47,060 bases of DNA from Hyphomicrobiales bacterium (GTDB taxonomy: Bacteria > Pseudomonadota > Alphaproteobacteria > Rhizobiales > Rhizobiaceae): the NCBI GenBank assembly GCA_024225445.1, contig JAAEMP010000190.1, positions 1 to 47,060 on the forward strand, read 5' to 3'. A program made the position numbers and the translations under genes. Of this stretch, positions 39,605 to 47,060 are shown in pieces. Position 1 is the stretch's first letter, and every line of letters begins with the position of its first letter. Under the pieces are notes generated by a model. It did no database searches and was not told where the DNA came from. It saw only the letters and a program-made list of their open reading frames with translations.

Positions 39605-40477
39605 ATGATCACCATTGACGGAGTCACCAAAAAATTTCGCAAGACAACGGTTCTCGACAATCTTTCCCTTGATTTTGGCAAGGGGGATCGGATCGCCCTG
39701 ATCGGTTCCAACGGTGCGGGAAAAACCACCTTGATACGCTGTATTCTGGGCCAGTATATCCATAGCGGCACAGTGAGCGTCAACGGGCTTGAATCACGAA
39801 GGAACCGCGAAAAAATATTGGGTGAAATCGGTTTTGTACCGCAGATTGCACCGCCACTCAAAATGCCGGTTGGAGAATTACTGCGTTTCTGCGCTGGTAC
39901 CGCCGGTATAGGTGTTGAGGCAATTGTTAGTATCTGTGAGCACCTTGAGATTGAGTATGATGAGTTTAAGAAACGTCCGTTCAACAAACTGTCCGGTGGC
40001 CAGAAACAAAAAATCCTCATTGCCATTGCCATGGCAAGAAAACCGGAATTGATCATTCTTGATGAACCGACTGCCAATCTCGATCCGCACGCGCGCCAGA
40101 TATTGTTTGAAATGCTGAGCGAACGCGGTGATTTGCCGGTGCTGATTTCTTCCCACCGGCTGGAGGAAGTGGCAGGCCTCGTTAATCGAATCATTGAACT
40201 GGATCGTGGCAGGGTTGTTTTGGATGATGCGGTTGAAGATGGTGGTGAGATGTCAGCCCGTATTGATTGCAGAATTACCCTTGCAAGAACTGATGATGCT
40301 TTTGCCAATACAATTTCCGGCTGGAAATTTTCCGCTGATAAAAACCAGACCACATGGAAAGGTCAAGTGGCGGGCGCTGACCGGTTGCGGTTTTTTGGTG
40401 TCCTTGCGCGCTATTCAGGTCTTGTCGATGGTCTTGAAATGGGCAGCAAACAAGAAAAACGTGGTGATGGAAAATGA
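39605..40477 (+). CDS. nosF: ABC transporter ATP-binding protein NosF
   Basis: A 290-residue ABC ATPase. Walker A GSNGAGKTT is at 34-42, the signature LSGGQKQK at about 133-140, Walker B LIILDEPTANLD just after, and the switch His in ISSHRLEE. The C-terminal 70 residues are specific to the NosF type. NosF powers the NosY permease, thought to move a sulfur species for CuZ assembly by NosD. It overlaps nosL by four bases. Confidence 0.94.
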   Translation: MITIDGVTKKFRKTTVLDNLSLDFGKGDRIALIGSNGAGKTTLIRCILGQYIHSGTVSVNGLESRRNREKILGEIGFVPQIAPPLKMPVGELLRFCAGTAGIGVEAIVSICEHLEIEYDEFKKRPFNKLSGGQKQKILIAIAMARKPELIILDEPTANLDPHARQILFEMLSERGDLPVLISSHRLEEVAGLVNRIIELDRGRVVLDDAVEDGGEMSARIDCRITLARTDDAFANTISGWKFSADKNQTTWKGQVAGADRLRFFGVLARYSGLVDGLEMGSKQEKRGDGK

Positions 40478-40983
40478 AGATAGCAAGAACACTTCTCCTG
40501 TTGTCCGTATTGCCGATTACCGGATGTACCGGTGAATCGCAGACTGGTCCGGTCGAAATCCGCTACAACCGCGAGACTTGCGTTTACTGCCGGATGATCA
40601 TATCCGACCCGCGCTTTGCTGCAGAAATTCGTCAGACCAAAGGCAGTGAAGTCTTCATGTTCGATGATATCGGGGACGCCATCCACTGGCTTAAGCACGC
40701 CGAATGGAAAGAAACGCCGGATACCGAAATCTGGGTAAGGGACATGAAGACCGGCACCAAGTGGCTTGATGCCCGCAAATCCTGGTTTTTACCAGGGCAA
40801 CATTCACCTATGGCCTATGGCTATGGTGCATTTACGGAAAAAAGTGATGCTACGGTGAGTTTTGAAGAAATGCGCAAGGTGGTCATTGCCAGGGGATCGT
40901 CAGCTTATTGTGACACGCCAGATTTGGATGGGCATCAGAATTCACACACGCATGATGATGCGTCCAAGGAAAAAGAAGGCTGA
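40474..40983 (+). CDS. nosL: Copper chaperone lipoprotein NosL
   Basis: A 169-residue lipoprotein: the signal MKIARTLLLLSVLPITGC places the acylated Cys at 18. The NosL copper motif is ETCVYCRMIISDPRFAAEI (C36, C39, M41), followed by the usual VFMFDDIGDAIHWLK and SWFLPGQHSPMAYGYGAF. NosL delivers Cu(I) to apo-NosZ. A His-rich tail (DGHQNSHTHDD) may add copper affinity. Start overlaps nosF; nosY follows within six bases, so here nosL precedes nosY. Confidence 0.93.
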   Translation: MKIARTLLLLSVLPITGCTGESQTGPVEIRYNRETCVYCRMIISDPRFAAEIRQTKGSEVFMFDDIGDAIHWLKHAEWKETPDTEIWVRDMKTGTKWLDARKSWFLPGQHSPMAYGYGAFTEKSDATVSFEEMRKVVIARGSSAYCDTPDLDGHQNSHTHDDASKEKEG

Positions 40984-40988
40984 ACTTG

Positions 40989-41816
40989 ATGCGTGGATTT
41001 TGGCTGGCGACAAGGTTGGATATTTCTGAGTCTTTGCGGGCGCGCTGGTTCGTGCTTTATTCGCTGGTTTTTGGCGGCATCATCGTGATGCTGTTCATGT
41101 TCGGCCTGACAGAATCCCGCGTCATGGGCTTCACCGGCCTGACACGTTTGCTGGTAACCTATATCCAGATATCGATGGCTGTCTTGCCTATATTCATCCT
41201 GATCACCACCGTGCGCTCGCTTGCTGGCGACCGTGAGGCGGGCATCTATGAATACATGCTCTCGCAGCCTATTTCGCTGGTCGCCTGGTATTGGGGTCGT
41301 TTTGCCGGACGCTTTGTAGCGGTATTTGTCCCGGTATTTTTGGCCATGGCCATTGCTGTCCTCTGGGGTGCCATGCGTGGGGCTGAAGTCCCGGTCTATC
41401 ATTTCTTGTGGTATTCAGCCCTGCTGTTGTCTCTTTCGTTTTGTTTTCTCGGCATTGGTTTTTTCATATCCAGCCTCACCCGTTCATCCGATGTGGCGCA
41501 GAGCGCTGCTTTCTTCGTCTGGCTGATACTGCTGCTGTTTCTCGACCTGATCCTGCTTGGCTTGATTATTCGCGCCCAGTCAGCACCGGGCTTTGTCATC
41601 TCCCTGGCACTGGCCAATCCGCTGCAGGTTTTCAGAACCGCAGCGATGATGTTATTTGATCCGCAATTAATCATGCTCGGACCGTCGGCCTGGCTCATTC
41701 TCGATAATTTCGGTAAGGCCGGTTATCTTGCCTGGGCGCTGTTTTATCCATTTGTTTTGGGATTGGTGTTCGGGGGACTGGGATACTTTGTCTTCCGGCG
41801 TGGCGATTTGCCGTAG
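40989..41816 (+). CDS. nosY: ABC transporter permease NosY
   Basis: A 275-residue inner-membrane permease with six helices, starting at the ATG at 40989 (a TTG precedes it). It shows SLRARWFVLYSLVFGGIIV, the GDREAGIYEYMLSQPIS motif conserved in NosY and other ABC-2 permeases, and DVAQSAAFFVWLILLLFLDL. It forms the channel of NosFY. It ends the nos operon and converges on the TlpA-like gene with a one-base gap. Confidence 0.93.
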   Translation: MRGFWLATRLDISESLRARWFVLYSLVFGGIIVMLFMFGLTESRVMGFTGLTRLLVTYIQISMAVLPIFILITTVRSLAGDREAGIYEYMLSQPISLVAWYWGRFAGRFVAVFVPVFLAMAIAVLWGAMRGAEVPVYHFLWYSALLLSLSFCFLGIGFFISSLTRSSDVAQSAAFFVWLILLLFLDLILLGLIIRAQSAPGFVISLALANPLQVFRTAAMMLFDPQLIMLGPSAWLILDNFGKAGYLAWALFYPFVLGLVFGGLGYFVFRRGDLP

Positions 41817-41817
41817 A

Positions 41818-42453
41818 TTATCGGGCGGCTCTCATCAACGCTTTGGCTTCATCACTGTTCCATTCCGCAGACCCTTTCAGGGTACCAAGCGCACAACCAT
41901 TCTTGTCGATTAAAATCGAAGTGGGCAAACCCTGCACAAGCTCGGTCTTTTTCAGCGTTGCAAATATTTTGGTTGTTCCATCTGAAAACAGCCGTAGTGC
42001 ATCAAGGTTGTATTGTTTGTAGAATGCTTTCGCTTTGGCGTTGTTTCCCCGGTCAACGCTGACCGGAACGACCTCAAATGCTGCATCACCGGTTGCTTCC
42101 TGTAATTTGTTAAGCGCCGGCATTTCTCTCCTGCACGGCCCGCACCAGGTTGCCCAAAGATTAAATAACACGACTTTCCCCTGCCAGTTTGCCAGTGTTG
42201 TCACATTGCCATTTTCATCATCAAATCCGATACTACTCAGGCTGACCGGCTGTTTCGAAAGTTCGAACCCGGCAACCGCATCTTTGGCAAACCGTTTCAG
42301 TCTGGAATTGTTTTCAAAGCTCTTTTCACAGGAAACAAATGCCACCTCGGCCTGCAGCGAAGAAGCGTTCAGCAAGATGGAAAGTCCAGTGGACAAAATA
42401 ATGGTAATAAGCAATTTGCCGCGCCAAAGCCTGAAACTGGGAAGTTTCAGCAT
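41818..42453 (-). CDS. TlpA/ResA-like periplasmic thioredoxin
   Basis: A disulfide reductase-like protein with an N-terminal signal-anchor (LLITIILSTGLSILLNAS). The thioredoxin domain carries LWATWCGPCRREMPALNKL, the cis-Pro loop VQGLPTSILID and NWQGKVVLFN. I placed the start at the ATG at 42453 (211 residues), directly before the anchor; an upstream ATG at 42555 (245 residues) or 42501 is possible. TlpA-type proteins keep heme-binding cysteines or CuA ligands reduced. Next to nos and its Sco gene a role in NosZ CuA or cytochrome c maturation fits. It converges on nosY, with no terminator between them. Confidence 0.82.
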   Translation of the reverse strand: MLKLPSFRLWRGKLLITIILSTGLSILLNASSLQAEVAFVSCEKSFENNSRLKRFAKDAVAGFELSKQPVSLSSIGFDDENGNVTTLANWQGKVVLFNLWATWCGPCRREMPALNKLQEATGDAAFEVVPVSVDRGNNAKAKAFYKQYNLDALRLFSDGTTKIFATLKKTELVQGLPTSILIDKNGCALGTLKGSAEWNSDEAKALMRAAR

Positions 42454-42645
42454 CACATACCCGCTGCCTTTACCCAAGCACCTAAGAATTGCTGTCATCA
42501 TTGATCTAACGCTTGCACTATTGTCAGGTTTTTGGTGTTTCAACTTATCCCTCAATCAGTTTTTGGCTTCATACAGTGAGGTTTACACCTTATTACGCCC
42601 CTGACTACAAAAAAAGGAAAAGCCACTTCTGCACCGCTTGGAATC

Positions 42646-42876
42646 TTGTTCGATTCTGAAGAAAAAACAGGGCATATTATCGACCCCAGAAACGGTGATG
42701 TACTGCGAATTTGGCCATTTATCTCGGTAGTTCACAGATCAGCAGCGATAGTTGACGGCTTGCCAACTGCATTTGCCGTTGTGAGCAGAAAACAGGTCGC
42801 CAATACTATACGGCAATTTGATGGAGTAAAACTGATTGCGATAGACTCTGATGATCGGTGCTACACCTACGGTTAG
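42646..42876 (+). CDS. Small hypothetical protein, start codon unclear
   Basis: The frame reads GHIIDPRNGDVLRIWPFISV and then LPTAFAVVSRKQVANTIRQF, which looks protein-like. It is open from 42580 but contains no ATG or GTG. Possible starts are CTG at 42601, TTG at 42646 (76 residues, used here) or a rare ATT at 42592. Either the gene uses a weak start, or it is the 3' part of a frameshifted gene. A six-base stem (TCCGAC/GTCGGA, 42888-42909) follows the stop. I know no homologous family. Confidence 0.35.
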   Translation: MFDSEEKTGHIIDPRNGDVLRIWPFISVVHRSAAIVDGLPTAFAVVSRKQVANTIRQFDGVKLIAIDSDDRCYTYG

Positions 42877-43011
42877 ATTGTACCAGGTCCGACAGGTTAC
42901 GCCGTCGGATAATTCTCATTTCACCTAAAATTTGATCAAAGTGTTTTACGGTAATTTTACCCGTTTTTTTTGCATTCCATTCATATAACTTTCCTACAAT
43001 GAGCGTGATAA

Positions 43012-43824
43012 ATGAATTATCCTTATGAAGTTGGTGATCTCAACATGTCTAAATCGATACGTAGAAAAATTCCCTTGTTGACGATGATGTCAAACACCGT
43101 GTTGTTTGGGGTGGCCGCAGGTTTGATCGGATATAGTTGGTTGAAGTTTCCAACTATTACTCCCGTTGTCGAATTGAGCAGCGACGCGTGGTGGACAACA
43201 AATGAGCAGTTGATGCTCTCGACAATGGCCTTGTTGCTAGGCGGTTTTTTCCATTCAATTGTGATATTGTATCCCGAATTTCTGAAAAAGGATAAGCAAA
43301 TCAGCAATGGAAAACTGGTTGAGAAGCAACTTCGCCACCAGGCCATGAACGATACTCTGACAGGTATTCATAACCGTCGTTATTTTGATGAATCTCTAAA
43401 AACATATTTGAAAGAATTTGAAAATGCTGGAGCCAGTTTGGGACTTCTGCTTCTCGATCTTGATCATTTCAAAAGCATTAATGATACTTACGGCCACAGA
43501 ATCGGTGATTTGGTTTTGAAAAACATAGCAACGAAACTGATGGAAAATACCAGGGAGATGGATGTGGTTGCCCGCATCGGCGGAGAGGAGTTTGCCGTAA
43601 TAACCCGGTGTACAGATTGTCGCCAACTGGTAAAAATTGCAGAGCGTTACCGTTCGTTGATTAGCGGCATTACGCTTTGGCAGGGCAATACTGCAATACG
43701 ACCAACCGTCTCAATTGGTATCGCGACAAACCTGGATAGCAATCATCCCGAAGAACTGTTAAGTATTGCCGATGGCCGCATGTATAAGGCAAAACAGAAC
43801 GGTCGAAACCAGATTGCTGCCTGA
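43012..43824 (+). CDS. Diguanylate cyclase (GGDEF) with two membrane helices
   Basis: Makes cyclic di-GMP from GTP. 270 residues from the ATG at 43012; an ATG at 43045 with GGTGATC upstream is an equally good start (259 residues). Two hydrophobic segments (about 30-46 and 68-88) enclose a short periplasmic loop. The catalytic domain has DTLTGIHNRRYFDE, LLDLDHFKSINDTYGHRIGD and the active site GGEEF (190-194). An RxxD product-inhibition site, REMD (181-184), is at the right distance. It is therefore probably active and feedback-controlled. No sensor domain beyond the membrane part is present, and no operon partner. Confidence 0.93.
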   Translation: MNYPYEVGDLNMSKSIRRKIPLLTMMSNTVLFGVAAGLIGYSWLKFPTITPVVELSSDAWWTTNEQLMLSTMALLLGGFFHSIVILYPEFLKKDKQISNGKLVEKQLRHQAMNDTLTGIHNRRYFDESLKTYLKEFENAGASLGLLLLDLDHFKSINDTYGHRIGDLVLKNIATKLMENTREMDVVARIGGEEFAVITRCTDCRQLVKIAERYRSLISGITLWQGNTAIRPTVSIGIATNLDSNHPEELLSIADGRMYKAKQNGRNQIAA

Positions 43825-43980
43825 TTGATAGTTGGGTCCTGGAATATATCCGCAGGGCAAAGCCGTATATTGCCTGCGTCTGTTGCCGATGCTTCATTTC
43901 GTTGTTAAATTGCGAAAATCCATGAATCAGTGCAATACTGATCTGGGTGAAGATTTAACGATCACTGTGAGGGAAGTAGC

Positions 43981-44235
43981 ATGGGCGGGGAAAGTTTGAT
44001 TGCCACCATATTAATCGGTGCAGTTGCGGGATGGCTTGCCGGGTTAATAGTCAAAGGGTTCGGCTATGGGTTGTTTGGAAACATTATTATCGGTATTGTC
44101 GGTGCCTTTGTCGCCAGTCTGGTGCTTCCAGCCATTGGTGTCTCGTTCGGATCAGGTATTATTTCCGCAATCATCCACTCGACAATTGGAGCGGTGATTT
44201 TGTTGTTTTTGGTCAAACTGATAAAGAGTGGATAG
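43981..44235 (+). CDS. GlsB/YeaQ/YmgE family stress-response membrane protein
   Basis: An 84-residue, three-helix, glycine-rich membrane protein (transglycosylase-associated family). AGWLAGLIVKGFGYGLFGNI is followed by IIGIVGAFVASLVL and a last helix ending LVKLIKSG. Members are small inner-membrane proteins induced by stress; biochemical role unknown. GAGGGAAG lies directly before the ATG. Alone on its transcript. Confidence 0.87.
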   Translation: MGGESLIATILIGAVAGWLAGLIVKGFGYGLFGNIIIGIVGAFVASLVLPAIGVSFGSGIISAIIHSTIGAVILLFLVKLIKSG

Positions 44236-44413
44236 TATCAAACCCTTGTCGACCCGGAAATTCGACCAAATGTGCTTGTACATGTTGACAATAATTCCGC
44301 TTGATAATTTGACGAAAATCTACTGAAGATGAACGCTCCAGAATTTCTCGCCAGATGGGTGATTTTGTTGAAGCCGGCAGTTGGTGAATGTTATCATATT
44401 CCTGGACCTTTAG

Positions 44414-46567
44414 ATGAATAGTACAAGCAATGTAATGACCGGCTATAGTGCATGCCCTCATGACTGTCCGTCTACTTGTGCCCTGGAAGTGGAAATAATT
44501 GATGAGACCAGGATTGGTCGGGTGCGCGGGGCAAAAGATAACAGTTATACTGATGGAGTTATTTGTGCCAAGGTAGCAAGATACGCAGACCGTATTCATC
44601 ATCCCGATCGCCTGCTGAAGCCACAAAAACGTACAGGCAGTAAAGGAAGCGGCCAATGGCAGGATATATCCTGGGATGATGCACTGGATGAAGTTGCTGA
44701 TCGATTTGTCAGGGCGGAAGCAGAATTTGGCAGTGAAACGGTATGGCCGTATTTTTATGCCGGCACAATGGGGCTGATACAGCGTGATTCAATTGAACGG
44801 CTGCGCCATGCAAAGAGATATTCCGGATTTTTCAGTTCTGTTTGTGTCAATCCTGCATGGTCGGGATATTCCGCTGGAACCGGTGCGATCAAGGGCCCGG
44901 ACCCGCGGGAAATGGCAATATCCGATTGTATTGTGATCTGGGGTACCAATCCGGTCTCCACCCAGGTCAATGTGATGACCCATGCGATGCAAGCCCGCAA
45001 ACTGCGCGGTGCAAAAATTGTTGCTATTGACGTTTATCACAATGATACAATGAAAAAAGCCGATATGGCCTTGTGTCTGAAGCCCGGCAGCGATGGGGCT
45101 TTGGCCTGTGCGGTTATGCACGTGCTTTTTCGCGATGGCTATGCGGATCACGAATATCTTGAAAAATTTGCCGATCATCCGAAGCAGTTTGAGATCCATT
45201 TGCAATCCCGGACACCGCAATGGGCCTCATCCATTACCGGATTGAGTGTCAGGCAAATTGAGGAATTTGCCAGGCTTGTCGGCCAAACCAAGCGTAGTTA
45301 TTTTCGTCTGGGTTACGGTTTCACCCGCTCCCGAAATGGTGCAATCAATATGCATGCAGCCAGTTGTATCGCCACGATCACCGGTGCCTGGCAATATCAC
45401 GGCGGCGGCGCTTTTCACGGCAATGCCGAAATCTACAGGTTTGATAAATCGCTTGTCGAAGGTACTCCGTTGCGCGACCCGTCCATTCGCTACCTTGAGC
45501 AAACACGTATCGGAGCAGTATTATGTGGTGAGCAGGACGCCCTTTTCAGCGGCCCTCCGGTAACAGCAATGCTCGTGCAAAATACCAATCCTGCCAGCAT
45601 AGCACCCAATCAGACAAAAGTACTTCAGGGCTTGGCCAGGGAAGATCTGTTTCTGGTTGTACATGAACAATTCATGACCGAAACCGCAATGCTTGCCGAC
45701 ATCGTATTCCCCGCCACAATGTTCATGGAACACGATGATATTTACCGCGGCGGCGGGCATCAATATGTGATTTTGGGGCCAAAACTCATCGACGGTCCTG
45801 GTTTGTGCCGATCCAATTTTTTCGTAATTGAAGAACTGGCGAAAAGGTTGGGTATCGCGGATCAACCCGGATTTGGTCTTGGTGAACGCCAGTGCGTTGA
45901 TCAATTCATCACTGCCAGCAATCTTGGAACATTCGATCAATTAAAAGATGAGAAATGGCGCGACTGCCAGCCCTCATTTAGGGAAAGTCACTATCTGGAC
46001 GGCTTCGACTGGCCCGACGGAAAGTTTCGACTCAAGGCGGACTGGCATAATGTACCCTGGGGACGCCCACCAAAAGGTTTGGGTTTGCAAGGGGATATGC
46101 GCGATATCCCGACATTTCCCGACTACTGGGATAAAACTGAAAAGGCTACCGGTAAATATCCACTGCGTTTGACCACGTCTCCTGCACGATCCTTTCTTAA
46201 TTCTACCTTTAATGAAACACAGGCCTCAATTGACAGGGAAGGCCGGCCAAAAGTTCTGGTTCATCCAGATGATGGAAAGGAATTTGGTATTGGTGAAGGT
46301 GATCTTGTGCGGCTTTCAAATCAGCGTGGTGAGGTGACATTGCATGCCAGCGTACTTGAATGTATGCAGCCTGGCGTAATGATTGCCGAGGGTATCTGGC
46401 CCAACACCGCCTTTATTGACGGCAGGGGAATTAATACGCTAACCGGTGACGAACAGATCGCCCCGCACGGCGGAGCCGCTTTTCATGATATTCATGTGAT
46501 GATCGAAAAATGGTTGGGTAGCGGCGATGATATATGGCACGATAATTTGCCTGCATGTCAAACATAA
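44414..46567 (+). CDS. Molybdopterin-dependent oxidoreductase (DMSO reductase/formate dehydrogenase superfamily)
   Basis: A complete 717-residue molybdopterin enzyme. The N-terminal 4Fe-4S site is CPHDCPSTCALEVE plus CAK further on (C14, C18, C22, C51). GTNPVSTQVNVMTHAMQARK and LCLKPGSDGALACAVMHVLF bind the cofactor, and VQNTNPASIAPNQTKV is also typical. The C-terminal domain (about 590-700) contains the molybdopterin-dinucleotide part with RSFLNSTFNE and HPDDGKEFGIGEGDLVRLSN. It has no signal peptide, so it is cytoplasmic. Related proteins are broadly annotated and substrates are mostly unknown. It stands alone, unlike respiratory enzymes with partner subunits. It is unrelated to the remnant at 9006-9430, which is a different subfamily. 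Confidence 0.88.
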   Translation: MNSTSNVMTGYSACPHDCPSTCALEVEIIDETRIGRVRGAKDNSYTDGVICAKVARYADRIHHPDRLLKPQKRTGSKGSGQWQDISWDDALDEVADRFVRAEAEFGSETVWPYFYAGTMGLIQRDSIERLRHAKRYSGFFSSVCVNPAWSGYSAGTGAIKGPDPREMAISDCIVIWGTNPVSTQVNVMTHAMQARKLRGAKIVAIDVYHNDTMKKADMALCLKPGSDGALACAVMHVLFRDGYADHEYLEKFADHPKQFEIHLQSRTPQWASSITGLSVRQIEEFARLVGQTKRSYFRLGYGFTRSRNGAINMHAASCIATITGAWQYHGGGAFHGNAEIYRFDKSLVEGTPLRDPSIRYLEQTRIGAVLCGEQDALFSGPPVTAMLVQNTNPASIAPNQTKVLQGLAREDLFLVVHEQFMTETAMLADIVFPATMFMEHDDIYRGGGHQYVILGPKLIDGPGLCRSNFFVIEELAKRLGIADQPGFGLGERQCVDQFITASNLGTFDQLKDEKWRDCQPSFRESHYLDGFDWPDGKFRLKADWHNVPWGRPPKGLGLQGDMRDIPTFPDYWDKTEKATGKYPLRLTTSPARSFLNSTFNETQASIDREGRPKVLVHPDDGKEFGIGEGDLVRLSNQRGEVTLHASVLECMQPGVMIAEGIWPNTAFIDGRGINTLTGDEQIAPHGGAAFHDIHVMIEKWLGSGDDIWHDNLPACQT

Positions 46568-46702
46568 GCTGTTCAAATGATACCTGAGCTTCTTTTTTTC
46601 GTCAGATTTCATCTTATGATCAGAAGACGCGGGGTGCCTGATTACTTGAATTTCTGATTATGTCCATGTCGGTTGTTCAAGATAGGAAAGGATGATGCTC
46701 AA

Positions 46703-47023
46703 GTGAAAATTCACAAATCAACAAATTGCCTGCAAAAATCATTTGCTGTGTGCGCAATTCTGCTGGCCGCAATTACGGTCGCGCAAGCCAGGCCAAACAC
46801 CCTGAGCATGACCTGTTCCCAGGCTCGATCTCTGGTCCGGTCACACGGCTCAATTCTCCTGAGCACCGGTCGATATACCTATGACCGCTATGTTGCAAGC
46901 GTAGTATTTTGTCCATCCGGGGATTATGCCAAAAGTGCCTATGTCCCGACCCATGACCGCAAATCCTGCCGGATTGGATATACCTGCACAATGGATAACC
47001 CGCTGGACGTGTGGGATGACTAG
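46703..47023 (+). CDS. Small secreted Cys-containing protein of unknown function
   Basis: A 106-residue protein starting at a GTG at 46703, with AAAGGATGA upstream; other starts lack a ribosome site. A signal peptide (SFAVCAILLAAITVAQA) precedes a mature domain of about 75 residues with four Cys, likely two disulfides: TCSQARSLVRSHGSILLSTG, then YDRYVASVVFC and a C-terminal DRKSCRIGYTC. I recall similar uncharacterised alphaproteobacterial proteins, but assign no function. Last gene of the window. Confidence 0.7.
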   Translation: MKIHKSTNCLQKSFAVCAILLAAITVAQARPNTLSMTCSQARSLVRSHGSILLSTGRYTYDRYVASVVFCPSGDYAKSAYVPTHDRKSCRIGYTCTMDNPLDVWDD

Positions 47024-47060
47024 GCATTGCGCAGATTTGTTGGATTAAGTCATATAGCAG

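Noticed and set aside
39436-40353. A 305-codon open frame on the minus strand across nosH and nosF
   Set aside because: It is antisense to two well-supported nos genes with intact motifs; its translation is Ser/Pro/Arg-rich without any recognisable domain.
40935-41402. Minus-strand open frame of 155 codons rich in His and Gln
   Set aside because: Lies opposite nosL and nosY; the composition is what the reverse of those genes gives, not a metal-binding protein.
42930-42945. TTTGATCAAAG sequence upstream of the diguanylate cyclase, resembling an FNR site
   Set aside because: The half-sites have no 4-base spacer, so it does not fit the FNR pattern.
1-47060. CRISPR arrays, tRNA/rRNA genes, prophage or defence systems
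   Set aside because: No regularly spaced repeats, no tRNA-like cloverleaf, no capsid, integrase or restriction/toxin genes were recognised on either strand.

Overview
The window looks like part of an alphaproteobacterial chromosome (an inference). It carries ccoNOQP-ccoGHIS in the alphaproteobacterial arrangement, several perfect or near-perfect FNR/FixK boxes (TTGAY-N4-RTCAA), and a moderate GC content. No rRNA, tRNA, CRISPR array or phage gene was recognised. The gene content points to a respiratory generalist with high-affinity oxygen respiration and nitrous oxide reduction. It also has catabolic genes for sugar acids and probably for organosulfur compounds.

Layout. (1) 1-242: the 5' end of an IS1380-family transposase gene, running off the left edge. 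(2) 363-5756, minus strand: a five-gene catabolic operon encoding a DmdA/GcvT-like methyltransferase, a Zn alcohol dehydrogenase, an enolase-superfamily dehydratase, a 3-hydroxyisobutyrate-dehydrogenase-type enzyme and a class IV aminotransferase. (3) 5990-9713, minus strand: a decayed nap-like respiratory operon. A NapC-type cytochrome remnant is joined by deletion to the tail of a molybdopterin oxidoreductase. A short ferredoxin, a FixH-like protein and an intact polyferredoxin follow, and then a NapF-like ferredoxin broken by a stop and a frameshift. A perfect FNR box still precedes this wreck. (4) 9952-11343: an SMP-30 lactonase and a hemerythrin-like protein. (5) 11710-20064: complete ccoNOQP and ccoGHIS. 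Between them lie an FNR box with a correctly spaced -10, a CUCCUCC motif and a strong intrinsic terminator, which together suggest an FNR-driven small RNA. (6) 20083-27626: mixed genes, including a HAD dehalogenase, a two-subunit sulfopyruvate decarboxylase (comDE), an aldo/keto reductase, a PfkB kinase, a heme-binding periplasmic sensor with no output domain, a diheme cytochrome c and an M15-type peptidase.

(7) 27889-41816 is the most interesting part: a clade II (Sec-type) nitrous oxide reductase locus in the order nosZ, two diheme cytochromes, nosB, nosD, nosG, nosH, nosF, nosL, nosY. There is no nosR. Divergent from nosZ, across a shared FNR-like box, is an operon of sco, ubiE/menG, menA and a BASS-family transporter. 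NosG/NosH-type pathways are thought to draw electrons from menaquinol. Late menaquinone-biosynthesis genes beside a clade II nos cluster, in a lineage that normally uses ubiquinone, therefore suggest a nos-dedicated quinone supply (hypothesis).

(8) 41818-47023: a TlpA-like thioredoxin, a small open frame without an ATG, a diguanylate cyclase, a GlsB/YeaQ-type membrane protein, a second (intact) molybdopterin oxidoreductase and a small secreted Cys-containing protein.

How the parts fit: oxygen limitation sensed by an FNR/FixK-type regulator would induce the cbb3 oxidase, the candidate sRNA and probably nos and its quinone genes. The nap-like branch has been lost by deletion and point mutation. 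All functional calls rest on recognised motifs and gene order; no database search was run.
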